The notes below the pieces were generated by a model that saw nothing but the letters and a program-made list of their open reading frames with translations, had not been told where the DNA came from and searched no databases. A program made the translations under genes and the position numbers. Of a stretch of DNA of 42,392 nt, positions 8,671 to 17,484 are shown piece after piece; the first letter of the stretch is position 1, and every line of letters begins with the position of its first letter. The stretch lies in NCBI GenBank assembly GCA_019415335.1, contig DXKH01000085.1, positions 1 to 42,392 on the forward strand. Reading direction: 5' to 3'. This stretch comes from Citrobacter sp. GTDB taxonomy: Bacteria; Pseudomonadota; Gammaproteobacteria; Enterobacterales; Enterobacteriaceae.

Positions 8671-11076
8671 TCAGATTTTCAACGGTAACGCCGTCTGCAT
8701 CCAGGCGGCGATCTCCTCTGCCGGAATGGGACGGGAAAAATAATATCCCTGAATCACCGGACAATTCATCGAACGTAACAGCTCAAATTGTTCTTTTGTT
8801 TCAACGCCTTCGGCAACGACCATCAGGTTCAGACTCTGCCCAATACGGATAATCGCTTCCAGCAAAGACTGAATGCGTTTCTCGGTCTGGCAGCGATCGA
8901 CAAAGGTTTTATCAATTTTCAATTCTGTCACGGGCAGGCTGACCAGCCGGGAGAGACCGGAAAAACCGGTGCCGAAATCATCAATCGACAGACCCACGCC
9001 CATGTTGCGTAAGATCTCAATGCGCCTGAGGATCTCTTCATCCTGCTCCATCATCATGCTTTCGGTGATTTCGACCGTCAGTTGATCGCCCGGAATAGCA
9101 AATTCCACCATCGCTTCCGACACCTGGTCCGGCAGTTGATTGCTACGAAAGTGCAGGGCGGAGAGGTTCACCGACAGGGTCGGAATGGTCAGCGACATCT
9201 CGCGCCACGCCGACAACTGGCGACACGCTTCTCTGACCACCCAGCGGCCAATATTTTCAATTTCCCCCGTCTCTTCCGCTAGTGGAATAAAACGATTCGG
9301 CGGTACGTGACCGTGCACCGGGTCACTCCAGCGCGCAAGCGCTTCGAAACCATACAGCTCGCCGGTCTGGGCAAAGATCTGCGGTTGATACACTAACCGC
9401 AGCTGGTTATTGGCAATCGCGTTTTTCAGCGCGGAGCCCAGTTGCAAACGCTCTTTTACCGCGAGGTTCATGTCCGGGTTGAAGAACTGCCAGCCGTTGC
9501 CGCCCGCTTTGCGAATAAAATCCATCGCGTTGTGAGCCGTGGAAAGCAGGTAGTCACGATTTTTTCCTGCTTCATAGCTAATCCCAATGCTGAAGGTCAG
9601 CGGGAAGGGCTTGTCGCCAAACAACGTGGCTTCATTGCCAATGTTGATCAGTTCATCCGCAAACTGAGTGATATTACTCATTTCGTTGTCGTCACTGACC
9701 AGGACGAACTGCGTACCTTCGATACGGCTCAAATATTGATCGGGTTTAAGCCGATCGCGGATTTTATTGATGACCTGCTGCAAAACCTGGTCGGCCACAG
9801 CATAGCCAAGACTATCAATGACATCCTGGAAGTGATCGACGCTGATGAGAAATACTACTGGAGAGAAGGTTTTCGCACCAACAATGAGATCGTCGAGATA
9901 GGAGTGCAGGTGATTACGGTTGGGCAGGCCGGTGAGCGGATCAAATTGCAGGAGATGTTCGATATGCTGACGGCTTTTCTCCTGTTCCAGTGCCAGCGCC
10001 GCCATATGCTGACTGATGTCCGCCACGCGTTCAATAAAGGCACTGGTCTCTTTTCCTTTCACCGTTTTGATTAATAGCGTCCCGGCGGGCTCACCATCAC
10101 GTTGGCGGATAGTGAGTGTCCAGATGCTCAAATTCTTTGCGTCAATCTCTTTTGATGATGATGCCCAGAACTGGCGGACGTTATCTTTCAACGCATAGAG
10201 AGAAACATGTGTTTCCCGCAGCACCGCTTCAATATTGCGGCAAATAATATCGCCCATTTCGTGAAACGGCGGGCTGCTGCACATCGCCGCCAGAATATTG
10301 CCTTCGAGCTGGCGGATCTGCCGTTCTTCGGTGATATCGGAAAAGGTCATGACCAGGTTTTGCAGTTCACTATGTGGGTCATGAACCGGGCTGACTGAGG
10401 CCTTAATCCAGATCTTTTCGCCCGCGCGGCTGACCATCAGGAACTCATCCTGATCGCGCGTCGTTTTCCCAAGTAGCTGTTTGAGTCTCAGCCGATTATC
10501 CGACGGCTCTTCGGGAATATTGAGCAGGTCATCCGGTTGTTGGCCTGCCGCTTCGGTGATCCCGTAGCCAAACATCTCAGTAAACGCACGGTTACACTGA
10601 ACAATACGCCGCGCGGGGTCGAGCACAATCACCGGGCGGTCGAGGTGATCGACCGCCAGCACCAGCAGCCGTTTCTGTTCTTTTTGTTCCATCTCAACGC
10701 TGGCATCACGGACAAGCGCCAGATAGAAAATTTTGCCCGCCACGTTCACTTTTGACAGGGCAAACCGTGTCCAGACTTTGCTGCCGTCTTTTCGCTCCAG
10801 CAGTAATTCCCGACTCATGCCTTCAACGCGAGCCTGGCCGCCTTCGCGGTTATGACGAATGAAATCCGGGTGAGCCGGACGTAAATCACGGGGAATAAGC
10901 ATCGAGATACCATTACCGATGACCTCGTCCCGGCGATATCCCCACAGTTTTTCCGCTGCCGGATTAAAAAATAAGACTTGGTCATTGTCATTAATTAATA
11001 CCGCCCCCAACATATTCTGCTCAAGAGCAGGAACGAAAATGCTGTCTCCGGAGTCTTCAACATCGGTTAGCTTCAT
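8671..11076 (-). CDS. dosP: Oxygen-sensing c-di-GMP phosphodiesterase DosP
   Basis: Heme-PAS phosphodiesterase, 801 residues, that hydrolyses c-di-GMP to pGpG in response to O2. Order: PAS-A (about 13-122), PAS-B (about 135-250), a linker, a degenerate GGDEF domain (about 370-540, with IEGTQF in place of GGDEF, so no cyclase activity expected), and EAL (about 545-795, with EALARW near 577 and TVEITESMMM and DDFGTG conserved). The heme ligands are kept: His69 in RPAHPDFIRH and Met87 in VEGMSREL match His77 and Met95 of E. coli DosP in the longer numbering. It is the second gene of dosC-dosP, 27 bases after dosC. In E. coli the pair is RpoS-dependent and works in one complex with PNPase. Confidence 0.97.
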   Translation of the reverse strand: MKLTDVEDSGDSIFVPALEQNMLGAVLINDNDQVLFFNPAAEKLWGYRRDEVIGNGISMLIPRDLRPAHPDFIRHNREGGQARVEGMSRELLLERKDGSKVWTRFALSKVNVAGKIFYLALVRDASVEMEQKEQKRLLVLAVDHLDRPVIVLDPARRIVQCNRAFTEMFGYGITEAAGQQPDDLLNIPEEPSDNRLRLKQLLGKTTRDQDEFLMVSRAGEKIWIKASVSPVHDPHSELQNLVMTFSDITEERQIRQLEGNILAAMCSSPPFHEMGDIICRNIEAVLRETHVSLYALKDNVRQFWASSSKEIDAKNLSIWTLTIRQRDGEPAGTLLIKTVKGKETSAFIERVADISQHMAALALEQEKSRQHIEHLLQFDPLTGLPNRNHLHSYLDDLIVGAKTFSPVVFLISVDHFQDVIDSLGYAVADQVLQQVINKIRDRLKPDQYLSRIEGTQFVLVSDDNEMSNITQFADELINIGNEATLFGDKPFPLTFSIGISYEAGKNRDYLLSTAHNAMDFIRKAGGNGWQFFNPDMNLAVKERLQLGSALKNAIANNQLRLVYQPQIFAQTGELYGFEALARWSDPVHGHVPPNRFIPLAEETGEIENIGRWVVREACRQLSAWREMSLTIPTLSVNLSALHFRSNQLPDQVSEAMVEFAIPGDQLTVEITESMMMEQDEEILRRIEILRNMGVGLSIDDFGTGFSGLSRLVSLPVTELKIDKTFVDRCQTEKRIQSLLEAIIRIGQSLNLMVVAEGVETKEQFELLRSMNCPVIQGYYFSRPIPAEEIAAWMQTALPLKI
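9602..9609 (+). promoter_or_regulatory. KOPS-type octamer GGGAAGGG inside dosP
   Basis: Second exact GGGNAGGG on the plus strand left of dif, pointing toward dif. It lies within dosP coding sequence, antisense. Confidence 0.45.
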
Positions 11077-11103
11077 TTTTTTACCCCTGCATCCGGATAT
11101 TTC

Positions 11104-12486
11104 TCAGGAGGCTGGCTTCCAGATTTCAACACAATTCCTGCCCCGTCTTTTTGCCGCATACAACGCTTCATCAGCGATCTGAATTAAGCGCTCATAATCC
11201 GGATGACCATTAAACATGGCGGCACCAATTGACAGTGAAAGCGGGATGATTTCGCCATCTGGCGCTTTAATTTTCGTTTTCTCAACGCGACTGCGAATGC
11301 GTTCGGCGGTTCGCAGTGTATCGGTCTGGTTCGCTTCGGTGAGCACGATAACAAATTCATCGCCACCGTAGCGGAAAACATAATCACTGCTGCGTACGTT
11401 ATCGTAAAAGGCCTGAGAAACCCGACGCAGAATATCATCACCCGTATTGTGTCCCCAGGTATCATTGATCTCTTTAAATTTATCGACGTCGATAATCAGT
11501 ACCGAGAGCGACGTACCGGCGCGATTCGCATGAGCGATTTCGCGTTTAAAGATGGTTGGCAGGAAACGGCGGTTCAGTAATTTGGTTAACACATCCATCC
11601 CCACCTCATGACGGGACACTTCCTCAAATAATTCGCGTAGCAGGGTGATGATTTGCGAGACAGAATTGCGGATTTGCAGCAGAAACTTCACCCGTGAAGC
11701 TTTATTGTTCAGCGCTTTGGCCGTGCTACTGGTGCTATAAAACACACCGTCAAAGTCCTGAATTAAACGCGAAATATGGCCGACTTCCGCAATACCACTG
11801 AAATAATGGCGTCCCTTGTGATTAAACCACAGGCCAAAATCCGCCTGACTTAACGGCAGACTGCTGCCCAGATCGGAATCCAGCAACACTTTATAGATAA
11901 TGTCCATTTCCCACGAAAGCAGGGCGGCAATTTGTCGCTCTTTTTCTTCTTCCGCATTTTCCAGCAGGGTAAAGATACGATAGTTTTCATCTTCCTTGGC
12001 GGCAGTACTTTCACTGAAAGAGAAGGCCCTGGACATCACTTCCATTGCCAGATCGATACTATTGATAGAGAAATGATAAACCTGTAATTTTTCAATTGAA
12101 TCATACTGACCATCAATAATGATCGGGTAGAGGATCTTTTTCAGAACCCGGAAACCCATTTCGACCAGTTCAACCGGAATACCAATACGCGCATGAACCT
12201 CAGCAACCGTATGCTGAATTTTTATCAGTTCATCAATATTATCGGCTTCGCCGGATAGCACATCCACAATCCACTTTTCAAGTGCACTTTTGAGTTGGCG
12301 CTCAACCTGCTCATTACTCAAAAACTCCTCAGCATGCGGATCGGCGAGAACAATGCGATAAAACTCAATGCTCAATGCGTGGGCATGCGTAATCGCTATC
12401 TCAGAAGCAAGTTTCCGAATATGAGGGTCGGTTTGTTCAACCAGCGCGACCCATTCATCTTTCATACTCTTAAGATACATCTCCAT
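11104..12486 (-). CDS. dosC: Oxygen-sensing diguanylate cyclase DosC
   Basis: Globin-coupled diguanylate cyclase, 460 residues, making c-di-GMP from two GTP when its heme binds O2. The N-terminal sensor globin spans about residues 1-160, with the proximal heme ligand His98 (in AEVHARIG) and distal Tyr43 (in EFYRIV) at the same positions as in E. coli DosC. A middle helical domain follows (about 170-295). The C-terminal GGDEF domain has an intact active site (GGDEF near 372-376) and an RxxD inhibitory site five residues before it (RSSD). It is translated first in the dosC-dosP operon. The upstream 550 bases are AT-rich and non-coding. Confidence 0.97.
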   Translation of the reverse strand: MEMYLKSMKDEWVALVEQTDPHIRKLASEIAITHAHALSIEFYRIVLADPHAEEFLSNEQVERQLKSALEKWIVDVLSGEADNIDELIKIQHTVAEVHARIGIPVELVEMGFRVLKKILYPIIIDGQYDSIEKLQVYHFSINSIDLAMEVMSRAFSFSESTAAKEDENYRIFTLLENAEEEKERQIAALLSWEMDIIYKVLLDSDLGSSLPLSQADFGLWFNHKGRHYFSGIAEVGHISRLIQDFDGVFYSTSSTAKALNNKASRVKFLLQIRNSVSQIITLLRELFEEVSRHEVGMDVLTKLLNRRFLPTIFKREIAHANRAGTSLSVLIIDVDKFKEINDTWGHNTGDDILRRVSQAFYDNVRSSDYVFRYGGDEFVIVLTEANQTDTLRTAERIRSRVEKTKIKAPDGEIIPLSLSIGAAMFNGHPDYERLIQIADEALYAAKRRGRNCVEIWKPAS

Positions 12487-13053
12487 GATGTAGATCCTTA
12501 CAGTGGTTAGCGAACAACATTGCGGCCAGGGTCATAAGCACAGTCTGGATAGTAAGACGAATCTAAATCACAAAACACCAGAAAGGGTGCAGGGTTACAT
12601 TAATGAAATAGTGTAATGCCTTAAGCCATATTTTCATGCAATCAGACTAAGTAAGCCGTAAACAATTATGGATATAACCAAAAGTAGTAAAAAAAATCCC
12701 TTTTAAGCGACTTTTTAAACTAATCGACTTCTGAAAAGTATAGCCCATTCGTTTGATCATGGATGAGAATGACGTAACCCGCATAAGATGACAAATAGTC
12801 TCTTTTATTGTCAGCCGTTTTTTCAATATCATAAAATGATATGAGTTATTTTTTGCAAGATATCTTCATCATTATGTAATAAATCCCATTTTTTACTTCG
12901 GGTAATAATCAGCGTGTTTCTGACTATTATTTGCCGCCGTCATTTATTGTTCATCCACCGGAGAATTGATCGCCAACAACCCATCTACGGGCGCATTGCG
13001 TTCTACTCTCTCTTCAGTCACAGCACACCAGCAGCGAAACAGTGGAGGTTACA
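12487..13053. other. AT-rich intergenic region between dosC and the DUF2235 gene
   Basis: About 560 bases of clearly AT-rich DNA between divergent genes, presumably holding both promoters. A 61-codon frame on the minus strand (12647-12832) and one on the plus strand (12914-13123) lack ribosome sites and resemble nothing I know. The AT content makes it a likely H-NS target, by inference. Confidence 0.5.
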
Positions 13054-14166
13054 ATGGGAAGGCAACTGGTTATTTTTCTGGATGGCACGGGGAATCGCTT
13101 CAGTCATAAACCGACGAATGTGATTCGGTTACTGCGTTCACTGCCAAAAGACAGGGAGGATGTGCTGACCTATTACGATCAGGGCGTCGGGACGTTTGGG
13201 GTCAAAGAGACGCTCTTTGAATGGCAAAAGTTGCCTTCGCGGATCTGTGGGCTGGCGTTTGGCTGGGGGCTCAAACGCAATGTCGAAGGGGCGTATCATT
13301 TCCTGGCGGAGAATTATCGGGAGGGTGATGAAATCTATGTGTTCGGTTTTTCCCGTGGTGCCTATGCCGCCAGAGCGCTGGCGGCGCTGATCCACACGGC
13401 GGGTATTGTCGAAGGCTATCAGGCGCATCTCTTTGACTATGCGTGGGCGATGCTGCTGGCAAGAACCGGGGAGAATAATGCGCCAGACTTCAGGCTACAG
13501 GCGCGCTTCAAATCCACCTTTGGCCGACGGGTGAATGTCCATTTTCTGGGCCTGTTTGATACGGTGAAGTCGGTGGGCTGGATCTACGATCCGGTCATCA
13601 TTCCCTATACCGCGAAGAATCCCGCCGTCGATATCGTTCGCCACGCGGTATCTATTGACGAGCGACGCTGTTTTTTTCGCCAGCATCTCTGGCGCAGAAA
13701 TGACGAGGTGAAAACAGACCTTAAAGAGGTGTGGTTTGCCGGGGTGCATTCTGACGTCGGCGGGGGGTATCCGCCACCGCAGGCGCAACTGGCGTTGACG
13801 GCTTTTCGCTGGATGCTGGGTGAAGCCTGGCGTGCAGGGTTGTGTATTGATTTTCCCCGCGCGAAAAAAGAACTGTCGATTCGCACACCGGGCTTTCCTG
13901 CCATTCATGACTCTATGCTGCTGGCGTGGAAGTTCGCCGAATGGCTACCTCGTCTGGTCTGGACCGGGGAAGATAATAAGCGTGAGCTGAAAATTGGCGC
14001 GATGCCCCCGTTTGGACAACCAGCACCGCGCCCCATGACTGGCGCCATCAGCGTGCATGCGTCGGTGGCCAATTTAATGAACGCCAGAGCGGATTATCGC
14101 CCGACCAATCTGCCTCGCTATTATTCGGTTGAGGGAGACGATCCGGGGATCGCGAGTTTACCCTGA
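13054..14166 (+). CDS. DUF2235 alpha/beta-hydrolase (Tle1-like fold)
   Basis: Serine hydrolase-like protein of the DUF2235 family, 370 residues from the ATG at 13054. GGAGG lies at the right distance before this ATG, while the in-frame GTG at 13042 overlaps that ribosome site. Family motifs are N-terminal VIFLDGTGN, the nucleophile elbow GFSRGAYAAR (GxSxG, Ser100) and AGVHSDVGGGYPP, which carries the Asp and conserved His region. The C-terminus is short, without membrane segments. The DUF2235 fold is shared with type VI lipase effectors Tle1, but no VgrG, PAAR or immunity gene adjoins it and no signal peptide is visible, so substrate and role are unknown. It converges on digH across a strong hairpin. 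Confidence 0.85.
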   Translation: MGRQLVIFLDGTGNRFSHKPTNVIRLLRSLPKDREDVLTYYDQGVGTFGVKETLFEWQKLPSRICGLAFGWGLKRNVEGAYHFLAENYREGDEIYVFGFSRGAYAARALAALIHTAGIVEGYQAHLFDYAWAMLLARTGENNAPDFRLQARFKSTFGRRVNVHFLGLFDTVKSVGWIYDPVIIPYTAKNPAVDIVRHAVSIDERRCFFRQHLWRRNDEVKTDLKEVWFAGVHSDVGGGYPPPQAQLALTAFRWMLGEAWRAGLCIDFPRAKKELSIRTPGFPAIHDSMLLAWKFAEWLPRLVWTGEDNKRELKIGAMPPFGQPAPRPMTGAISVHASVANLMNARADYRPTNLPRYYSVEGDDPGIASLP

Positions 14167-14180
14167 AGACGTGCAAGGCG

Positions 14181-14212
14181 ACGTAAAGAGAGACCCCGTT
14201 CTCTCTTTACGT
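14181..14212. terminator. Bidirectional hairpin between the DUF2235 gene and digH
   Basis: A perfect 13-bp stem (14181-14193 with 14200-14212, arm ACGTAAAGAGAGA) closes a six-base loop between two convergent stop codons 50 bases apart. There is no long T-run, so it may act as a transcript-stabilising hairpin as well. Confidence 0.65.
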
Positions 14213-14223
14213 TACGGTGTCAC
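14211..14223. promoter_or_regulatory. Near-match matS site (one mismatch)
   Basis: GTTACGGTGTCAC differs from GTGACRNYGTCAC only at base 3. It overlaps the digH stop codon and the end of the hairpin, so chance or weak MatP binding are both possible. Confidence 0.35.
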
Positions 14224-15548
14224 TTAGACCAGCGATTTCTCAGGTAACTGACGGCCTGTTGAGCCTGCGGTTGATTGAGATTGTTCTCTCTGAACAAAAT
14301 CGTGCCGCTAATTTGTGGCATCGATTCATTCAAATCGAGCTGTTTCTTCAGTTCCGGAACGCCACCGTTAACCGTCCAGTCTGGCTCCTTGCGCGAAGGT
14401 TCGCCGACCTTGTACAGCGCAACACCAATATAGAGTCGCGTTTTTGTCGGTTTCACGACATCTGCCCACCATTTTGCCAGCACATCATAGCGCGCCGCAT
14501 CACGGGAGAAGGGCCAGTAAATTTGTGGTGCAATGTAATCCAGCAGACCTTGTTTAACCCACAGACGCGTGTCTGCATATGACTCATCATAAGCCGCAGC
14601 ACCACGGGTATCGGATCCGGCGGGGTCGTGCGAACGGTTACGCCAGACACCGGCCGGACTCACGCCAAATTCAACGTCCGGATTGATCTGCCTGATAGTA
14701 CGGGAAACCTGTTCAATTAACCGTTGAGTATTATGTCGACGCCAGTCGGCTTTTGAGCTGAATCCCTGACCGTAGCGCTGGAAAGTCAGGCTGTCGTTCA
14801 GCACAGAACCGGGGGATTCGGCATAGAAATAGTCATCAAACTGAACGCCATCCACCGGATAGCGTTTCACCACTTCAGCCACGATGCTGGTTATCCAGTC
14901 ACGGGCTTCCGGGATCCCAGGGTCGAGAACATAGCGATCGCCAGCGGTACGGATCCAGTCACGATGAAGAACAAACACGCTGGCGGGCTGAAGCGACACA
15001 GTGCGGTTCAATTCATTTACCGTGGACGGTTTCACATTGGTGGAGACGCGGTAAGGGTTGAACCAGGCGTGAACGCGCATACCTCGCTTATGCGCTTCAT
15101 CGAGCATGAACTGAAGCGGATCGTAGCCTGGGTTTTCACCAATCTTCCCGGTGAGCATATCCGACCACGGTAAAATGGATGACGGCCAAAGGGCAGTGCC
15201 GTCAGGTTTAACCTGGAAGAAGACGGTATTAATACCCAGTGACTGTAGGTTATCGAGTTTGTCCGTTAACGCCTTCTTCTGCATGGCGATCCGCGTGGAG
15301 GCGCTACTGACATTGACGGATGCCACCGGCGGCCAGTCCAGTCGGGAAACCGTCGCCAGCCACACGCCGCGGACAGGTTCATTCAGTTTCTGCGTTTTAG
15401 AGGGCGATGTCGGCGTAGCATTCGGCCGCGTCACCAGTGAAACAGGGGGTTTTGATGAACAGCTCGCCAGGAAGGTAGCAGCTACAACCAGGGCATTGAT
15501 TTTTTTAACGCGAGACAGAGAGAAAACGCCACAAGAACAGATATCCAT
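14220..15548 (-). CDS. digH: Divisome-associated lipoprotein glycosyl hydrolase DigH
   Basis: Outer-membrane lipoprotein of the GHL10 (DUF187) family, formerly YddW, 442 residues. It cleaves denuded peptidoglycan glycans at the septum. A lipoprotein signal ends in the lipobox LASC at about residues 27-30 (TFLASC-SSKPP). The catalytic barrel starts at RGVWLATVSRLDWPP and carries GINTVFFQVKPDGTALWPS, YPVDGVQFDDYFY with its paired aspartates, and GVSPAGVWRNRSHDP. Sequence closely follows E. coli DigH throughout, apart from the N-terminal region. The first ATG sits well upstream of the hydrophobic core, as in the E. coli annotation (both start MDICS). Confidence 0.96.
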   Translation of the reverse strand: MDICSCGVFSLSRVKKINALVVAATFLASCSSKPPVSLVTRPNATPTSPSKTQKLNEPVRGVWLATVSRLDWPPVASVNVSSASTRIAMQKKALTDKLDNLQSLGINTVFFQVKPDGTALWPSSILPWSDMLTGKIGENPGYDPLQFMLDEAHKRGMRVHAWFNPYRVSTNVKPSTVNELNRTVSLQPASVFVLHRDWIRTAGDRYVLDPGIPEARDWITSIVAEVVKRYPVDGVQFDDYFYAESPGSVLNDSLTFQRYGQGFSSKADWRRHNTQRLIEQVSRTIRQINPDVEFGVSPAGVWRNRSHDPAGSDTRGAAAYDESYADTRLWVKQGLLDYIAPQIYWPFSRDAARYDVLAKWWADVVKPTKTRLYIGVALYKVGEPSRKEPDWTVNGGVPELKKQLDLNESMPQISGTILFRENNLNQPQAQQAVSYLRNRWSK

Positions 15549-16208
15549 ATAGGCCAGTCATCCGGTTAACACAAAAGAGAATTATTTTGTTCCTAATCGA
15601 CGTTAAGTCAAGCCGGAGAAGGGATGAGGGGTACAATTTTGCACAACCTCAGTCAGTCTGGTGCTCTGAAGCTGTGATCGTTTCTCGGATGATTAATGAC
15701 TTCACGATAATTTTTTAAATACTTTTCATTGGTTAGCATTTCTGTTGAAAATCATCCAGCCGTAATGAAGGTGAATGGGTGTTATAAGAAAATTCAACGA
15801 AAACCTTGATACCGTGATTCTCGGGCATCCATTGGCGGCATCAAATACAGCTTCTGATTGTTTATTCCTGAAAGGTTGCTGTGTCTGATGGATGTAATCA
15901 TACCGGTGACTGCAATTCCTTGTCAGGGCTGGTTCAATAAAGGGGGAGTAAGGTGGACAGCGGCATGGGATGTGTACTGCCAGATTCAATTTAACATAAT
16001 ATACATTATGCGTACTTAAACAGAACCAGTCAGAATCTGGTATTTCTCGGTCGTCATTGTCCTGCCGACTTTAGCATTTCCGACAACTTATTCATTGGTA
16101 CTCTGTTGTGACCATCTTTGATTGTTTTCCAGGCATTGCGTAAACTGCGGCACGTTCAATGTCTTCAGCTACTTTTTCATTCCATCCATGCTCTGACCGC
16201 TATCTCAC
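15549..16208. other. Gene-poor interval carrying the dif site
   Basis: About 660 bases between digH and the VOC-fold gene. Its one clear element is the dif-like site at 15989-16016. An 87-codon minus-strand frame at 15726-15989 has no ribosome site and unlikely composition. A 35-codon minus-strand stretch ending at 16092 reads like protein (...NEKVAEDIERAAVYAMPGK...) but has no start codon, so it may be a gene remnant. Confidence 0.6.
15989..16016 (-). other. dif: dif site: XerCD chromosome-dimer resolution site
   Basis: Read on the minus strand this 28-base element has a XerC arm AGTACGCATAA, a six-base centre TGTATA and a XerD arm TTATGTTAAAT. The E. coli dif I recall has arms GGTGCGCATAA and TTATGTTAAAT with the same centre, so only two bases of the XerC arm differ and the XerD arm and crossover region are identical. 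Its genomic place fits: E. coli dif lies between the digH and tam map positions. XerC and XerD recombine here, activated by FtsK, to resolve dimeric chromosomes. Confidence 0.95.
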
Positions 16209-16574
16209 TCACCAGGCTTCTGGCTCTCTTAGCATATGAACGATGTCGCACGGATTCATGATCCAGCCGCCCTTGAAACCGTCGGGTAACGGTTCGACTG
16301 CATCACAACGTACTACGCCACATTGTTCGATGTACTTTTCTGCACCACTGAAATGAGTCGTGAATAATTCCAACCAGAGTTCTGCCTGACTGAGTCCCGG
16401 CGCTTCGTCAATCCAGAGTTTATTCGGCCCAAGTTCGAATCCCACAGCCGGCGGCTTATCAGTAATTTCGGGTAACCCAATGATGTTTCGATAAAAATCA
16501 ATCGTCTGTTGATACTGATGCGTTGGGACCTTCATCGCGATGTCGATACCACCTTTGATATCAGGTTTATTCAT
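16209..16574 (-). CDS. VOC/glyoxalase-fold protein of unknown substrate
   Basis: Single vicinal-oxygen-chelate domain, 121 residues. The first beta-alpha-beta unit begins DIAMKVPTHQYQQTIDFYRNIIGLPE, and the C-terminus ends with the paired strand GGWIMNPCDIVHMLREP. VOC proteins use metal-dependent chemistry (glyoxalase, dioxygenase, fosfomycin or bleomycin resistance), but this short member shows no diagnostic resistance motif, so the substrate is unassigned. A good ribosome site (AAGGAA) precedes the ATG at 16574. It is divergent from tam, sharing about 90 bases of promoter region. Confidence 0.82.
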   Translation of the reverse strand: MNKPDIKGGIDIAMKVPTHQYQQTIDFYRNIIGLPEITDKPPAVGFELGPNKLWIDEAPGLSQAELWLELFTTHFSGAEKYIEQCGVVRCDAVEPLPDGFKGGWIMNPCDIVHMLREPEAW

Positions 16575-16666
16575 AAGGAATTTCCTTACCGATTGCCAGC
16601 AATACTAAACTAGTATAGTTCATACCTTGTGCCCGCTTAGCTAAACCAATGACAGGAGAATTGATG

Positions 16667-17425
16667 ATGTCCGACTGGAATCCGGCGCTGTATATGCAGT
16701 ACGGTGCAGAACGCTCAAGACCCGCCGCAGAGCTGCTGGCCAGAATTCAACTTGAGCATGTCTCTTCTGTGGTTGATTTGGGTTGCGGACCCGGTAACAG
16801 TACGGCGCTACTGCAACAGCGCTGGCCTGGCGCGAGTATTACCGGCGTGGATACTTCGCCGGCAATGCTCGATGAGGCGCGAAATGCCTTGCCAAATTGT
16901 CACTTCGTTGAAGCAGATATTCGTCAGTTTCAGCCCGTCACACCGCCTGATGTCATTTACGCAAATGCCTCATTGCAGTGGATCCCCGATCACTATGATC
17001 TGTTTCCCCAACTGGTCGCTCTGCTCAATGATAACGGCATTCTGGCCGTGCAAATGCCGGATAACTGGCTGGAGCCTTCGCATGTGCTGATGCGTGAAGT
17101 GGCCTATGAGCAGGATTATCCGAATCGTGGTCGCGACGCCCTGCCCGGCGTTCACGCCTATTACGATATTCTCAGCGAGGCGGGATGCGATGTGGACATC
17201 TGGCGCACAACCTATTATCACAAGATGCGTTCACATCAGGCGATTATTGACTGGGTCAGCGCAACTGGATTGCGTCCCTGGTTGCAGGATCTGAATGAAC
17301 ACGAGCAGCAACGGTTCCTGAACCGCTATCATCAGTTGTTACAAGAGCAATATCCGCTGCAGGAAGATGGTCAGATATTACTGGCATTTCCGCGCTTATT
17401 CCTGATTGCGCGTCGCCAGTTTTGA
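16667..17425 (+). CDS. tam: Trans-aconitate 2-methyltransferase Tam
   Basis: SAM-dependent class I methyltransferase, 252 residues, that methylates trans-aconitate, an inhibitor of the citric acid cycle formed spontaneously from cis-aconitate. The SAM-binding motif [12 protein letters not shown] lies near residues 35-46, with [13 protein letters not shown] as motif II and VEADIRQF as motif III. Downstream [15 protein letters not shown] and [18 protein letters not shown] follow E. coli Tam almost residue for residue. The MSDWNP start at 16667 is chosen by that homology; upstream in-frame ATGs at 16649 and 16664 exist, and AGGAG lies just before. In E. coli tam is stationary-phase induced. Confidence 0.96.
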   Translation: MSDWNPALYMQYGAERSRPAAELLARIQLEHVSSVVDLGCGPGNSTALLQQRWPGASITGVDTSPAMLDEARNALPNCHFVEADIRQFQPVTPPDVIYANASLQWIPDHYDLFPQLVALLNDNGILAVQMPDNWLEPSHVLMREVAYEQDYPNRGRDALPGVHAYYDILSEAGCDVDIWRTTYYHKMRSHQAIIDWVSATGLRPWLQDLNEHEQQRFLNRYHQLLQEQYPLQEDGQILLAFPRLFLIARRQF

Positions 17426-17446
17426 TCTCACTCACATCTATTCAGG

Positions 17447-17473
17447 CCCTTCTGCCAACCAGGGCAGCAAGGG
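17447..17473. terminator. Hairpin between tam and the convergent orphan gene
   Basis: CCCTTCTGCC pairs with GGCAG and AAGGG through a one-base bulge. It lies between convergent stops and lacks a T-run on either side. Confidence 0.45.
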
Positions 17474-17484
17474 TTCAGTATGAA

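Noticed and set aside
9442..10074. 210-codon plus-strand frame opposite dosP
   Set aside because: Shadow of dosP on the other strand.
12647..12832. 61-codon frame in the dosC-DUF2235 gap
   Set aside because: No ribosome site; composition follows the AT-rich intergenic DNA.
15726..15989. 87-codon minus-strand frame left of dif
   Set aside because: No ribosome site and unlikely amino-acid make-up; its start overlaps the dif element.
16092..16199. 35-codon protein-like stretch (NEKVAEDIERAAVYAMPGK) right of dif
   Set aside because: No start codon and bounded by stops; perhaps a fragment of a lost gene, but too short to assign.
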